This document shows, one piece after another, positions 27,390 through 36,252 of a DNA stretch of 64,000 nt. The notes beneath the pieces are model-generated. The model was not told the DNA's origin and ran no database searches. It worked only from the letters and a program-made list of their open reading frames with translations. The position numbers and the translations under genes were made by a program. This stretch comes from Planctomycetota bacterium. GTDB taxonomy: Bacteria; Planctomycetota; UBA1135; GCA-002686595. The stretch lies in the NCBI GenBank assembly GCA_022446815.1, contig JAKVCD010000001.1, positions 170,997 to 234,996 of the forward strand. The letters run 5' to 3'. Position 1 is the first letter of the stretch. Every line of letters starts with the position of its first letter.

Positions 27390-28279
27390 ACTTCGCTGAT
27401 CGGCTCGACGCGCAGGTGCGCGAGAAGGGCTCCCCTTGCCTGCTTGGACTAGACCCTCACTTAGCCTTGCTCCCTGAGGAGTTCTCTGTCGCCGCCGACC
27501 CCTCCGCTCCGCGCGGAGACCGCGCCGGCGCAGTCGCCGACTTCCTCTGCGAGCTCACGGACCTCTGCGCTGATCGAGTCGCGGTCGTGAAGCCACAGTC
27601 CGCCTTCTTCGAGCTCCTCGGCGCAGACGGAGGGATCGCATGGGAGCGCGTGGTCAGCCACGCGCACTCGAGGGGGCTCCTCGTCATCGGAGATGTGAAG
27701 AGAGGGGACATCGCGTCCACTGCCGCCGCCTACGCCACGGCCTTCCTCGAAGGATCCGGCGACCCGGAGGACCCTGCGCTCTGCGACGCCATCACGGTCA
27801 ACCCCTTCTTGGGCTCAGATACCCTAGACCCCTTCCTTGAGGTCGCGCGCCGCACGAACAAGGGGCTCTATGTCCTCGTCCGAACCTCAAACCCTGGCTC
27901 GGACGACCTCCAGGAGCACGGCGACCCGCCCCTCGTCCACAAGCTCTGCGAGCACGTCACCCGTTGGGGCGAAGAGACGGTGGGAGAGTGTGGCCTCTCC
28001 TCAGTGGGCGCGGTCGTCGGCGCGACACACGCTGAGGCCCTCGCTGAGCTGCGCGGCCGCTTGCCGCATGCCCCCCTGCTCTTGCCCGGCTTTGGGGCCC
28101 AAGGCGCCGGCCCTCAAGATGTGAAGCCCGGCTTCACAGACGGCCTCTCTGGCGCTGTCGTTAACTCTTCGCGCGGCATCGCCTTTGCATACCGCAAAGC
28201 TGAGATGAGCGATTGGCGCGCGGCGTCCGACAGGGCTATGGACGAGATGCTCGAGGGGCTCCGCGGCGCCCTCACTTGA
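27386..28279 (+). CDS. pyrF: orotidine 5'-phosphate decarboxylase
   Basis: PyrF converts OMP to UMP, the last step of pyrimidine nucleotide synthesis. The 297-residue length and the motif VIGDVKRGDIASTAAAYA, carrying the Asp-Lys-Asp catalytic set, indicate the longer type 2 (mycobacterial-like) form. Other conserved parts are LLGLDPHLALLP, VAVVKPQSAFFELLG, ITVNPFLGSDTLDP and LLPGFGAQGA. The start is GTG, overlapping the DUF502 gene stop. It converges with and overlaps the glycosyltransferase gene by 8 bp. Confidence 0.96.
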   Translation: MNFADRLDAQVREKGSPCLLGLDPHLALLPEEFSVAADPSAPRGDRAGAVADFLCELTDLCADRVAVVKPQSAFFELLGADGGIAWERVVSHAHSRGLLVIGDVKRGDIASTAAAYATAFLEGSGDPEDPALCDAITVNPFLGSDTLDPFLEVARRTNKGLYVLVRTSNPGSDDLQEHGDPPLVHKLCEHVTRWGEETVGECGLSSVGAVVGATHAEALAELRGRLPHAPLLLPGFGAQGAGPQDVKPGFTDGLSGAVVNSSRGIAFAYRKAEMSDWRAASDRAMDEMLEGLRGALT

Positions 28280-29543
28280 GCGCGCCTCGAGCCTGAGCGC
28301 TCGCCACCGCGAGCTCATACTCCTCCATGAACTCGGCGGTGAGCCGGTCGATGGTGAAGTGCTCCTTGAGGAGTTGATGGCCAGCCTCTCCCATCTCGCT
28401 TCGAAGCGCTGGATCCCGCAGCAAGCGCGCGATGCGGTCCGCGAAGCTCTCGACGTCATAGGGGTTCGCGACGAAGCCATTCACCTCGTCCCGAACGACC
28501 TCGGGACAGCCGCCAAAGCTCGTCGCAACGACCGGCCTTTTGAACTCCATCGCCTCAAGGTTCATCATCCCGAAGGTCTCGAAGCAGGTGGACGGTGTGA
28601 GCATGACGTCGGTCGCGGCCATCGCGCAGAGCAGCTCCTCGCCATCTAGCCAACCCGGCGTGACGATGAGGTCATCTACTCCCGCCGCGCGAGCAGAGGC
28701 TTCGAAAGGCGCGTAGGCCTCCTCTTTCCCTAGCGCGAGCATCCGCAGTGCAGGGAACTCTCTACGCAGGATGGCGAGCATCTTAAAGACCTGCCGTACG
28801 CCCTTCAGCTCGTGCAGTCGCCCTCCAATGGCGACGATGAGCTTCTCTTCAAGGCCGTGCCGCTCCCGGAATCCCGAGACTTGCTCCTCGCTAGGGATCT
28901 CTGCCTGTAAGCGGATCGCGTTGTTCACCGTCCGGTCGACTCGGATGTCGTTGGCCCGGATCGCCACGGCCTGCTCATCAGTGACCACCGTGAAGCGGTC
29001 TACCGTCTCGGCCAAGACCTCGCGGATCGCCTTGTTCCTACCTGGCCGATATCGAAGCCGCTGACAGGGGATGCATTTAGACCAGTGCGCCTTGTAGTCA
29101 CGCCGCTCCCATCCGTGCTCTTCGCCTCCATGGAAGCAGTCGAGCTTCTGGTAGCAGAAGGTCATCGAGTCGTGCGCGGTGAAGACGACCCCCGCGCCAA
29201 CGCGGCGCGCCTCCCTGAGCGCCTCATATGAGAGGTGCATGTGGATGAGGTGGTTATGCACCACGTCAGGCTTCCAAGCCTCGAGCACCGGGCGAAGCTC
29301 TCTGATCACAGGCTGGTTGTTGAGCGAGATCCACGCACGCCACCGCGCGGAGTAGTCGGAGTGAATGAGGAACACCTCGGTGCCCTCAACCTCGCGCCAG
29401 CCCGCCTCGCCCTTGTCCGTCGTCGTGGAGACAATCGCCGTCTCATGACCGAGCGCCCGCAAGCTCTCGGCGTGCTGGTACATCTGTCTGATCGAGGACC
29501 CGATCCTGGGGTCCCAAAGGTCGATGAGGAAGAGGACTCTCAT
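28272..29543 (-). CDS. GT4-family glycosyltransferase
   Basis: The GT-B fold glycosyltransferase has about 423 residues from the ATG at 29543 (MRVLFLIDLWDPRIGSS); an upstream ATG at 29564 would add seven residues. It transfers a sugar from a nucleotide donor. The acceptor domain contains VVHNHLIHMHLSYEALREAR and TAHDSMTFCYQKLDC. The donor domain contains VAIGGRLHELKGVRQ and the E-x7-E motif in CFETFGMMNLEAMEFKRPVV. Four Cys lie at about residues 130-165 (CFHGGEE and CIPCQRLR), a possible metal-binding insertion seen in some GT4 enzymes. Likely role: envelope polysaccharide or glycan synthesis. The 8-bp overlap with pyrF is tail to tail. Confidence 0.88.
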   Translation of the reverse strand: MRVLFLIDLWDPRIGSSIRQMYQHAESLRALGHETAIVSTTTDKGEAGWREVEGTEVFLIHSDYSARWRAWISLNNQPVIRELRPVLEAWKPDVVHNHLIHMHLSYEALREARRVGAGVVFTAHDSMTFCYQKLDCFHGGEEHGWERRDYKAHWSKCIPCQRLRYRPGRNKAIREVLAETVDRFTVVTDEQAVAIRANDIRVDRTVNNAIRLQAEIPSEEQVSGFRERHGLEEKLIVAIGGRLHELKGVRQVFKMLAILRREFPALRMLALGKEEAYAPFEASARAAGVDDLIVTPGWLDGEELLCAMAATDVMLTPSTCFETFGMMNLEAMEFKRPVVATSFGGCPEVVRDEVNGFVANPYDVESFADRIARLLRDPALRSEMGEAGHQLLKEHFTIDRLTAEFMEEYELAVASAQARGALK

Positions 29544-29617
29544 GTCGCAGGAGTTCTCCTCCATTGTCTGGCTCTGGCAGCCAGCCTCAAGCGTCCCGGC
29601 GGGTTCCCTGATCTTGG

Positions 29618-29993
29618 CTAGCGGATCTCACGCGAGAGAACGACAGACTGTGAGGGCGCTGGGCACGTGCCGCGCTGCGCCGCTTGGATGTAGAGGCGCT
29701 GCCCTTGGGCGCCGCCCGCGGGGGTGAAGCTCCCGCTCGCGACCCCTTGGGCGTTAGCGGCGCCGACATAGATGAGGTCGTCCCGAGGGTTGCTGGAGAC
29801 CTCTAAACCAAGGTCTAGGCACCAACCGAGGCGATAGCCCTGGCTGCCACATGTCCGGCGAGTCCCAGCCAACGATCGGCTGACGCAAAACGCAGACCTT
29901 CTCCGCGCGCAGGCGGTAGCCGATCGGGTCCACCACGACGTGGAGGTCGCCCGCTGTGACCAAAAGGAGCGTGAGTGTGCCGAGGAAGATCAT
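29618..29993 (-). pseudogene. frameshifted small exported-protein remnant
   Basis: Two reading frames on the minus strand together look like one short exported protein. The upstream part, starting at 29993, is a signal-like segment MIFLGTLTLLLVTAGD followed by about 35 plausible residues to near 29845. A single-base shift then enters the frame that ends at 29618, with NPRDDLIYVGAANAQGV and GQRLYIQAAQRGTCPAPS. That second part resembles the C-terminal repeat ends of planctomycete secreted proteins. Either the gene is broken, or the sequence has an indel error near 29840-29850. It lies 50 bp behind the PDZ/toroid gene on the same strand. Confidence 0.45.
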
Positions 29994-30043
29994 GAGGGGC
30001 TCTCTCTAATGTATTCCGAGCCGCAGATTTGGGTTTTGAAGGC

Positions 30044-31447
30044 TCAGTCTTCCCTGCGTTGGAGCCAGTGGCGCTCTCTTGAGCCGCACATGACGAGCTT
30101 CGCCTCGCCTGTCGCGAGCATCGCTCCGCAGATCGCCGCCGCGACGTGGCGCTTGCGCAGGTAGCTGTCGCCTCCGTTGTTTCGCTTAGAGCCCAAGTAG
30201 TTCGCGGAGAGATCTGGCTGCCGCATGAGGTTCAAGTACCAGCCCCATCCATCCATGTGTCCACGCCAAGCCTGTTCGTCGAAACAGCGCAGCGCGCAGG
30301 TCCCGTAGATCATCCCTATAGAGCCGACCGCATGGGCCTCGCGCAGCCTCGTTGAGTGCTTAGCCAGCCAGCCAGCCATACGCGCGCGCAGCTCGGGCTC
30401 TTCGTCACGCACAAAGAGCGCGAGCGCCGCAGAGGCTGTGCGCGCCGACGCGTCTGCATATCCAGTCTCGAGCGTCCAATACCTCACACCTCCGCCTTCT
30501 CCTGTTGAGAGGCGAATCTCTTTGAGGCTCTTATCCCAGGCCCCCTCATCGATCTCGCACCCCGCTCGCTCGGCTAAGGCCCACGCAAGCTGGGCTTGGG
30601 TGTTGATGATGTTTAACCCTTTACCGCCGTAGCCAACCGTGCCTGCGTGCCCGAAGCGACCGTCCTCGGTCATGCGCTTGGTGAGCGCATCAACGCAGCG
30701 CTGGATGGACGGGAGATAGCCCTCATCGCCGGTCGCGATGACGTACTCAGAGAGGTATATCGCCGTGACGCAGATAGCCCAGTTGTCGAGGCCGCCCCCG
30801 TGCGGCGCGAGCTCATCGTCTAAGAACGCCTTACCGTCTGGCTGCGCTAAGAACTCGGCCGCCTTCTTGAGCGCGTCGAGGTGAGCCGGGTCTCCGCGGC
30901 CGAGGATCGCAATCGCGCAAAGAGCGGAGACATAGCGATCCGCCGAGATCCCTGTCGTCGCGCGCCAGCGGCCGTCAGCCGACTGAGAAGCGAGGAGCTG
31001 GGCACACACGCCGTCATAGAAGGAGCGCGACTTAACGCAATCCGCAGGGAAGCTCTCCGCATAGGCGCCGATCCTCGGGATGCGGACGGCCAACGTGAGC
31101 TCCTCCTCGCCGCGCCGAACACCCAGGCTGAGCGCGCCGTCATCGCTAGACTCCGCACGCTCGATCGCGTCTCCCAGCTCCTCTTCGGGCCCCGCCCCCC
31201 CCGCGTCGATGTTCTTCGTGTGCGCCGGGAACTCTTCCCCGTCTACGGCAAAGAGGCGGTCGCCCACTAAGAGCCCAGCGCGCGCTGCAGGGGAGCCCTC
31301 TTTGACCGCGGTCACCTCCGCTTCGATCTCCCCGTGCCGCACGCGCGCTGCGCCACCGAGTGGCCCTAAGGGGATGTCCTGAACATTCCCGGCCTTGTCG
31401 TCCGCTGAGCAGACCGTGAGAGCCACCAAGAGGAGCGTTGTTTTCAT
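30044..31447 (-). CDS. exported PDZ-domain protein with alpha/alpha toroid (prenyltransferase/terpene-cyclase-like) region
   Basis: The 467-residue protein has a short N-terminal signal-like stretch (MKTTLLLVALTVCSA). A PDZ domain follows at about 25-125, with KEGSPAARAGLLVGDRLFAV as the carboxylate-binding loop. From about residue 140 on, helical repeats such as LLASQSADGRWRA, GLDNWAICVTAIYLSEYV and NIINTQAQLAWALAERAG form the QW-like pattern of alpha/alpha toroids seen in squalene-hopene cyclases and prenyltransferases. The DxDD catalytic motif of terpene cyclases is not seen, so it is probably a structural relative. Its role is unknown. Related PDZ-toroid proteins are common in planctomycetes. 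Confidence 0.7.
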   Translation of the reverse strand: MKTTLLLVALTVCSADDKAGNVQDIPLGPLGGAARVRHGEIEAEVTAVKEGSPAARAGLLVGDRLFAVDGEEFPAHTKNIDAGGAGPEEELGDAIERAESSDDGALSLGVRRGEEELTLAVRIPRIGAYAESFPADCVKSRSFYDGVCAQLLASQSADGRWRATTGISADRYVSALCAIAILGRGDPAHLDALKKAAEFLAQPDGKAFLDDELAPHGGGLDNWAICVTAIYLSEYVIATGDEGYLPSIQRCVDALTKRMTEDGRFGHAGTVGYGGKGLNIINTQAQLAWALAERAGCEIDEGAWDKSLKEIRLSTGEGGGVRYWTLETGYADASARTASAALALFVRDEEPELRARMAGWLAKHSTRLREAHAVGSIGMIYGTCALRCFDEQAWRGHMDGWGWYLNLMRQPDLSANYLGSKRNNGGDSYLRKRHVAAAICGAMLATGEAKLVMCGSRERHWLQRRED

Positions 31448-31568
31448 GTGAACGATTCTAAGCGAGCGGGCTCAGCCTTTAAGACAGGCCCAAGTGGAGG
31501 GCGCCGTGCGAGGCTCTCTACGCGCCCACCGCTGGGCGCCGCCTTCGCTTCGGATACGATGGGGGTTC

Positions 31569-33197
31569 ATGGGCGCCACTACCCAGCTTGAATTTTTGCC
31601 CGCCGACATCGTCGGCCTCTCACCCCTCGCGCGCGCGGCGCTGGGGGGGGAGATCTCTGTGCCCGGAGTGAAGGTAGCACGTGCCGCCGCAGAGGTAGAG
31701 CAGCCGGCGGAGCGCTTTGACCCAGAAGCGCGCGCCTCCCTGGCCGAGCGTCTCGAGGAGGCCCTCAGCTGCATCTCGCCTCCGGTCGCCGCTCTCGAGT
31801 CTGTCCGCGCCCTGCGGGGGCCTGGCGTGAGCGTCGTCATGACTGGGCAGCAGCCCGGCCTAGCTTGCGGCCCACTTTACTCCCTGTGGAAAGGGCTGCA
31901 GGCGGTCGTGACCGCCCGTCGCCTCTCGAGCGAGTGGGGCCTTCCTGTGGTCCCGATGTTTTGGAACCACGCTGACGATCACGACATCGCCGAGGTCCAC
32001 CACACCTGGCTCGTGAACCGCAATCTCGACCTCCAAAAGGTCGGCCTCGCTGGGATGTCGAGCGGGAGACAGCCCTTCTCGCGCATCGAGCTCAGCGAGG
32101 AGAAGAACAAGCTCGCAGCCTTCGCCGGCCTCATGCGAGAGGTTCACGGAGACCACCTCTATATAGAGGAGGCTATAGAGGCTCTGGCGCCTCGCGACGG
32201 CGAGAGTCTCGCGCGGGCCTTCACCCGCGGAATGACCGCTCTCCTTGGACATCACGGCCTCGTCGTCTTCGAGCCTGACTGGCTCAGAGAAGACCTCTCC
32301 GCAGCCCTCGCGCGGCTCGTCGGCGATGACGCCCCTGGCGCGCTCGCCCTCGGAGAGGCAGACCTCAAGGCCGCCGGGCACGAGGTGCCTCTCCCCTCGG
32401 CGGAGGCCGCCTTGGTCTACCGAGTAGATGAGGGCGGTCGCCGGCCCCTGCGCCCAGGGGGCGAGGGATACCAATTCGACGGAGAGAGCGGTTCTCGCAC
32501 CGCTGCCGAGCTGGCCGCAGAGATCGTCCAAGAGCCAGAGGCTTACTCCGCCGGCGCGCTGCTCCGCCCGCTGGTTCAAGACATCACCTTGCCTGTCTGC
32601 GCCTACATCGGAGGCTGGGGTGAGCTCGGCTACCAGGCTCAGCTTGGTCAATTGAGGCTGCAAGCTGGGGCGCCGACGACTGCCTTCTTACCGCGGCTTT
32701 CGATCAGCCTCACCAACCCCGAGATCCGCGCCTCCCTAGAGACCCTCGAGTGCGGCGTGGGCGACGTCCTCGCTGCGCAGGGAGAGTGGAGCTCGGCTGA
32801 AGAGGAGGCGCCGCAGCCTGAGGTGCTCGAATCTCTTCGCGCTTTAGCGGAGCGCTCCCGAGCCGAACTGCTCGACCAGCGCGGCCCTCTCTCTCAGCTT
32901 GATCCTCGACTCGCGGGCGGGCTCGACCGAGCGGCAGGTCAGGTAAAAGACGCGATTGAGAAGGTCGTAAAGAAGGCCGAGCGGGTTCACGCTAACCAAA
33001 CTGGTCGCGGTCGCCGCCACGAGCGCAGAGTGAACCACGCCCTCTCTCCGCGCGGCATCCCGCAAGAGCGCGCTCTCGGCCCGCTGCCCTTCGTCGCCAA
33101 GTTCGGCTTCGAGTGGGTCGGGGCGCTCGCAGAAGAGCTCGACCCCTTCTCTCCGGAGCATATCCACTGTGCCCTGGGAGAGTCTCCTGAGGCCTGA
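31569..33197 (+). CDS. bshC: bacillithiol synthase, cysteine-adding enzyme BshC
   Basis: BshC adds cysteine to glucosaminyl-malate, the last step of bacillithiol synthesis. The 542-residue length fits. Diagnostic segments are VVMTGQQPGLACGPLYSLWKG (about residue 85), PMFWNHADDHDIAEVHH (about residue 125) and, near the C-terminus, HALSPRGIPQERALG. The ATG at 31569 was chosen because it gives the usual N-terminus; in-frame codons back to 31494 have improbable composition. It heads the run bshC-bshB1-parA-bshA-cysteine desulfurase. All three Bsh genes are present, so the thiol is probably made. Confidence 0.93.
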   Translation: MGATTQLEFLPADIVGLSPLARAALGGEISVPGVKVARAAAEVEQPAERFDPEARASLAERLEEALSCISPPVAALESVRALRGPGVSVVMTGQQPGLACGPLYSLWKGLQAVVTARRLSSEWGLPVVPMFWNHADDHDIAEVHHTWLVNRNLDLQKVGLAGMSSGRQPFSRIELSEEKNKLAAFAGLMREVHGDHLYIEEAIEALAPRDGESLARAFTRGMTALLGHHGLVVFEPDWLREDLSAALARLVGDDAPGALALGEADLKAAGHEVPLPSAEAALVYRVDEGGRRPLRPGGEGYQFDGESGSRTAAELAAEIVQEPEAYSAGALLRPLVQDITLPVCAYIGGWGELGYQAQLGQLRLQAGAPTTAFLPRLSISLTNPEIRASLETLECGVGDVLAAQGEWSSAEEEAPQPEVLESLRALAERSRAELLDQRGPLSQLDPRLAGGLDRAAGQVKDAIEKVVKKAERVHANQTGRGRRHERRVNHALSPRGIPQERALGPLPFVAKFGFEWVGALAEELDPFSPEHIHCALGESPEA

Positions 33198-33234
33198 TCA
33201 CCACCACCTCCGCTAGAGCGGTTAGGCTCAAGGT

Positions 33235-33945
33235 ATGAAGCTCGACTGTTTAGTCATCGCGGCCCACCCCGACGACGCCGAGATCTCTGTAGGCGGGACG
33301 CTCTTGAAGCTGGCGCAAGCAGGCAAGCAGATCGGGGTCGTCGACGTGACGAGGGGAGAGCTCGGAACTCGCGGTACATCAGAGGACCGCGCGCGAGAAG
33401 CCGCTGCAGCGAGCGAGCTGCTCGGGCTGGCCGTGCGCCACAACCTCGACGCGGGAGACGGCCGCGTCGTGGTCACTGCTGCCCTGCGTGAGCGCCTCGC
33501 CGCGATCATTCGAGAGCACGCCCCAGAGCTGGTGCTCTGCCACCACACAGATGACCTGCACCCGGATCACGCTGCCTCTGGCCAACTGGCACGGGACGCT
33601 TGGTATCTCGCTGGGCTCGGGCGGCTCGCTGAAGAGGTTGGAGGCGCGCCCGCGCACCGCCCCGAGCGGCTCTATGAGTTCCCAGGTCATGTCCCCTTCG
33701 ACCCAACCTTTGTCGTGGACATCGAGCCCGTCTGGGAACAAAAGGTCGCCCTGGTTCAAGCTTACGCCTCTCAGCTCGCCCCCAGAGACGCCTCTGATGA
33801 GGGCGCGCACTTCCTATTCGGTGCCGACATCATCCAGCGTATGGAGACTAAGGCCCGCTTCTTCGGGGAGCGAGCAGGCATGAAGTTGGGGGAGCCCCTC
33901 CTCCACAAGGGCCCCCTCCCCGCCTTTGACCCGCTGCTGGGCTGA
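33235..33945 (+). CDS. bshB1: GlcNAc-malate deacetylase BshB1 (PIG-L family)
   Basis: This zinc deacetylase removes acetyl from N-acetylglucosaminyl-malate in bacillithiol synthesis. The 236-residue protein has the PIG-L zinc motif AAHPDDAEISVGG near residue 10 and the second zinc ligand in HTDDLHPDHAASG near residue 105. TRGELGTRGTSEDRAREA is characteristic of BshB1. It starts 38 bp after bshC and is followed by parA after a 147-bp spacer. Relatives act in mycothiol synthesis (MshB), but the neighbouring bshC and bshA decide the assignment. Confidence 0.94.
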   Translation: MKLDCLVIAAHPDDAEISVGGTLLKLAQAGKQIGVVDVTRGELGTRGTSEDRAREAAAASELLGLAVRHNLDAGDGRVVVTAALRERLAAIIREHAPELVLCHHTDDLHPDHAASGQLARDAWYLAGLGRLAEEVGGAPAHRPERLYEFPGHVPFDPTFVVDIEPVWEQKVALVQAYASQLAPRDASDEGAHFLFGADIIQRMETKARFFGERAGMKLGEPLLHKGPLPAFDPLLG

Positions 33946-34092
33946 GCGCCCGGCGCGGAATGAGGGCCGTTCGCGCGACTCTTCTCAGCCTTTCTCGCTA
34001 AAATGCTCGCGGCGGCCGGCCCTAATCCCGACCCTTCGCCGGGTCGTGCGCGCGTGCTCCACACACCGTAAAGGCCGGCCCGCCACCTCTCC

Positions 34093-35070
34093 ATGCGCTG
34101 CATCGCCGTCATCAACCAGAAAGGGGGGGTCGGAAAGACCACCACCACAGCCAACCTCGGCGCCGCCCTCGCTGAGCAGGGCCGCCGGGTCGTGGTCGTC
34201 GACCTAGACGCCCAAGGGAACCTCACAACCCACCTCGGGCTCGAGGCTCCTTGTGGCTCACCCTCCATATACACAGTCCTCTTAGGCCAGAGCTCCTTCG
34301 CTGAGGCGCTGCGCGAGACGAGCACACCACGTCTCTCGGTCGTCCCCAGCAACATCGACCTCTCGGGCGCAGAGCTCGAGCTCGCTAGCGCGATTGGGCG
34401 CGAGACCCTCCTCCAAGACGCGATCAAGGCGTGGCGTGGCGAGGGCGAAGCTCCCGCCGACTACGTCCTCTTTGACTGTCCCCCCAGCCTCGGACTCTTA
34501 AGCATCAACGGCCTCGCGGCCGCGCAAGAGGTCCAGCTTGTCGTACAGACGGAGTTCTTGGCCCTCCAAGGCATGAGCAAGCTCGTAGATGTCGTCCAAC
34601 TGATCAGGCGGCGCATGAACCCTGAGCTCGCGATCTCTGGGATCATCCCCTGTCTCTATGACTCACGTCTACGCCTCGCTCGCGAGGTCTTGGCTGAGAT
34701 CCGCCGGTACTTCCCCGGGGAGGTCTTTAAGACAGCGGTCCGCGCGAACGTCAAGTTGGCCGAGTCGCCCAGCTTTGGGCAGCACGTCCTCGAATACGCG
34801 CCCAGCTCCAACGGCGCCATGGACTATCGCAAGCTCGCTTGTGAAGTGATCGCGCAAGAGTCCAGAGACTCCGAGCTCTCCGAGCTCCCTCCCGCGAGGT
34901 CACTAGAAGAGCTCGCGAAAGAGGCCCGAGCGGCCGCCGCCAAAGAATCCGTCGTTGAATTGACGCCTACGCCCCCTGCCGAGGGCGAAGAGGCTGGCTC
35001 CGCTGTTCGAGCGGAAGACCTGCCGCCCCTGCCGACCGAGGCCTTCAAGGCGCCCGCAGAGGCGGAGTGA
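34093..35070 (+). CDS. parA: chromosome partitioning ATPase ParA (Soj family)
   Basis: ParA is the nucleoid-binding ATPase that moves ParB-parS complexes. The 325-residue protein has the deviant Walker A motif NQKGGVGKTTTTANLG at residue 8, the switch DLDAQGNLTTHLG, the Walker B region VLFDCPPSLGLLSING and the EFLALQGM segment. This is the full Soj-type set without an N-terminal DNA-binding domain. The C-terminal 60 residues are acidic, Ala/Pro-rich and probably disordered. Unusually it lies 14 kb from parB, inserted between bshB1 and bshA. The bshA start follows its stop by 4 bp, suggesting co-transcription. Confidence 0.95.
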   Translation: MRCIAVINQKGGVGKTTTTANLGAALAEQGRRVVVVDLDAQGNLTTHLGLEAPCGSPSIYTVLLGQSSFAEALRETSTPRLSVVPSNIDLSGAELELASAIGRETLLQDAIKAWRGEGEAPADYVLFDCPPSLGLLSINGLAAAQEVQLVVQTEFLALQGMSKLVDVVQLIRRRMNPELAISGIIPCLYDSRLRLAREVLAEIRRYFPGEVFKTAVRANVKLAESPSFGQHVLEYAPSSNGAMDYRKLACEVIAQESRDSELSELPPARSLEELAKEARAAAAKESVVELTPTPPAEGEEAGSAVRAEDLPPLPTEAFKAPAEAE

Positions 35071-35073
35071 GCC

Positions 35074-36252
35074 ATGGTGACCCCTGACGGTGAGCTAAAC
35101 ACCGGCTCCCTGGGGATCGGCGTCCTCTGTCACCCCACCTATGGCGGCTCGGGGGTTGTTGCGAGCGAGCTCGCCCTTGCGCTCGCTGACCGTGGACACC
35201 GCATCCACCTCTTCAGCTACGCCGTCCCGCCCCGCCTCGCGCGCTCCTCAGGGGCTGTGGAGGTTCACGTCGCGCAAGGCGCGCCCTATCCGCTCTTTGA
35301 AGCCCCGCCCCATGACCTCGCGATCACATCCGCGGTCTTGAATGTGCACGAGGCTGAGGGCTTGGACGTTGTCCATGCGCACTACGCCCTCCCGCACGCG
35401 ATGAGCGCTGTTCTAGCCGGGCACGCGGCGCCCGGGGTTCGGCCAGGGCCCTCCCCGCGAGTGGTCACGACGCTGCACGGGACGGATATCACCCTGGTCG
35501 GGCGGCAGCCGAGCTATCGACCCCTCTTGCGCTACGCCCTCGAGGCGAGCCACGCAGTGACCGCCGTCAGCGAAGACCTCGCAATGCGCAGCATGGAAGC
35601 CTTCTACCCTCGGCCGGATGGCGGTCGCCCCGAGGTCGTCGTCGTGCCGAACTTCGTGAACTCCGTTGAGTTTTGTCCTGCGACGACAGCCCGCCAAGAA
35701 GGGCCTCCGCGGGCGATTCATGTCTCCAACTTCCGCCCTGTGAAACGAGTCCCTTGGCTCGTCGAAGCCTTCATTGAGGCGACCGCGGGGACCGATGCGC
35801 GCCTCGTCTTGATCGGCGACGGCCCAGACCGAGACCTCTCTGTTTCCCGCGCGCGTGAGCTCGGGGCCTCAGAGCGAATCTCCTTCCTCGGCCAGCGCGA
35901 CGTCCTCCCCAGCCTCCTTACGGACGCCGACGTCTTCCTCCTCGCGAGCACGGAAGAGTCCTTCGGGCTCTCCGCGCTCGAGGCCATGTCTTGCGGGGTG
36001 CCGGTCGTCGCCCCGCGTGTTGGAGGCATTCCGGAAGTCGTGAGGGATGGAGTCACGGGCTGGCTCTCGCCGCCCGATAGTCGGGGCGCCTACATCGCGG
36101 CCATTCAAGAGGCCCTGAACAACCCTGTCGCCCGCGCTAAACGCGGCCAAGCGGCCCGCGAGGACGCCGTAGATCGCTTCTCTCTCGACAGCGTCGTCGC
36201 GAGCTACGAAGGCCTCTACGCGCGCCTCCTCGAAGAGGGCGCGGACTCGTGA
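35074..36252 (+). CDS. bshA: bacillithiol synthesis glycosyltransferase BshA
   Basis: BshA transfers GlcNAc from UDP-GlcNAc to L-malate, the first committed step of bacillithiol synthesis. The 392-residue GT4 enzyme shows the BshA N-terminal pattern GVLCHPTYGGSGVVASELA, VVHAHYALPHAMSAVLA and TTLHGTDITLVG. The donor-site segments are VSNFRPVKRVPWLVEAF and STEESFGLSALEAMSCGVP. It follows parA by 4 bp and overlaps the next gene as GTGA, so parA, bshA and the desulfurase gene form a tight unit. Confidence 0.94.
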   Translation: MVTPDGELNTGSLGIGVLCHPTYGGSGVVASELALALADRGHRIHLFSYAVPPRLARSSGAVEVHVAQGAPYPLFEAPPHDLAITSAVLNVHEAEGLDVVHAHYALPHAMSAVLAGHAAPGVRPGPSPRVVTTLHGTDITLVGRQPSYRPLLRYALEASHAVTAVSEDLAMRSMEAFYPRPDGGRPEVVVVPNFVNSVEFCPATTARQEGPPRAIHVSNFRPVKRVPWLVEAFIEATAGTDARLVLIGDGPDRDLSVSRARELGASERISFLGQRDVLPSLLTDADVFLLASTEESFGLSALEAMSCGVPVVAPRVGGIPEVVRDGVTGWLSPPDSRGAYIAAIQEALNNPVARAKRGQAAREDAVDRFSLDSVVASYEGLYARLLEEGADS

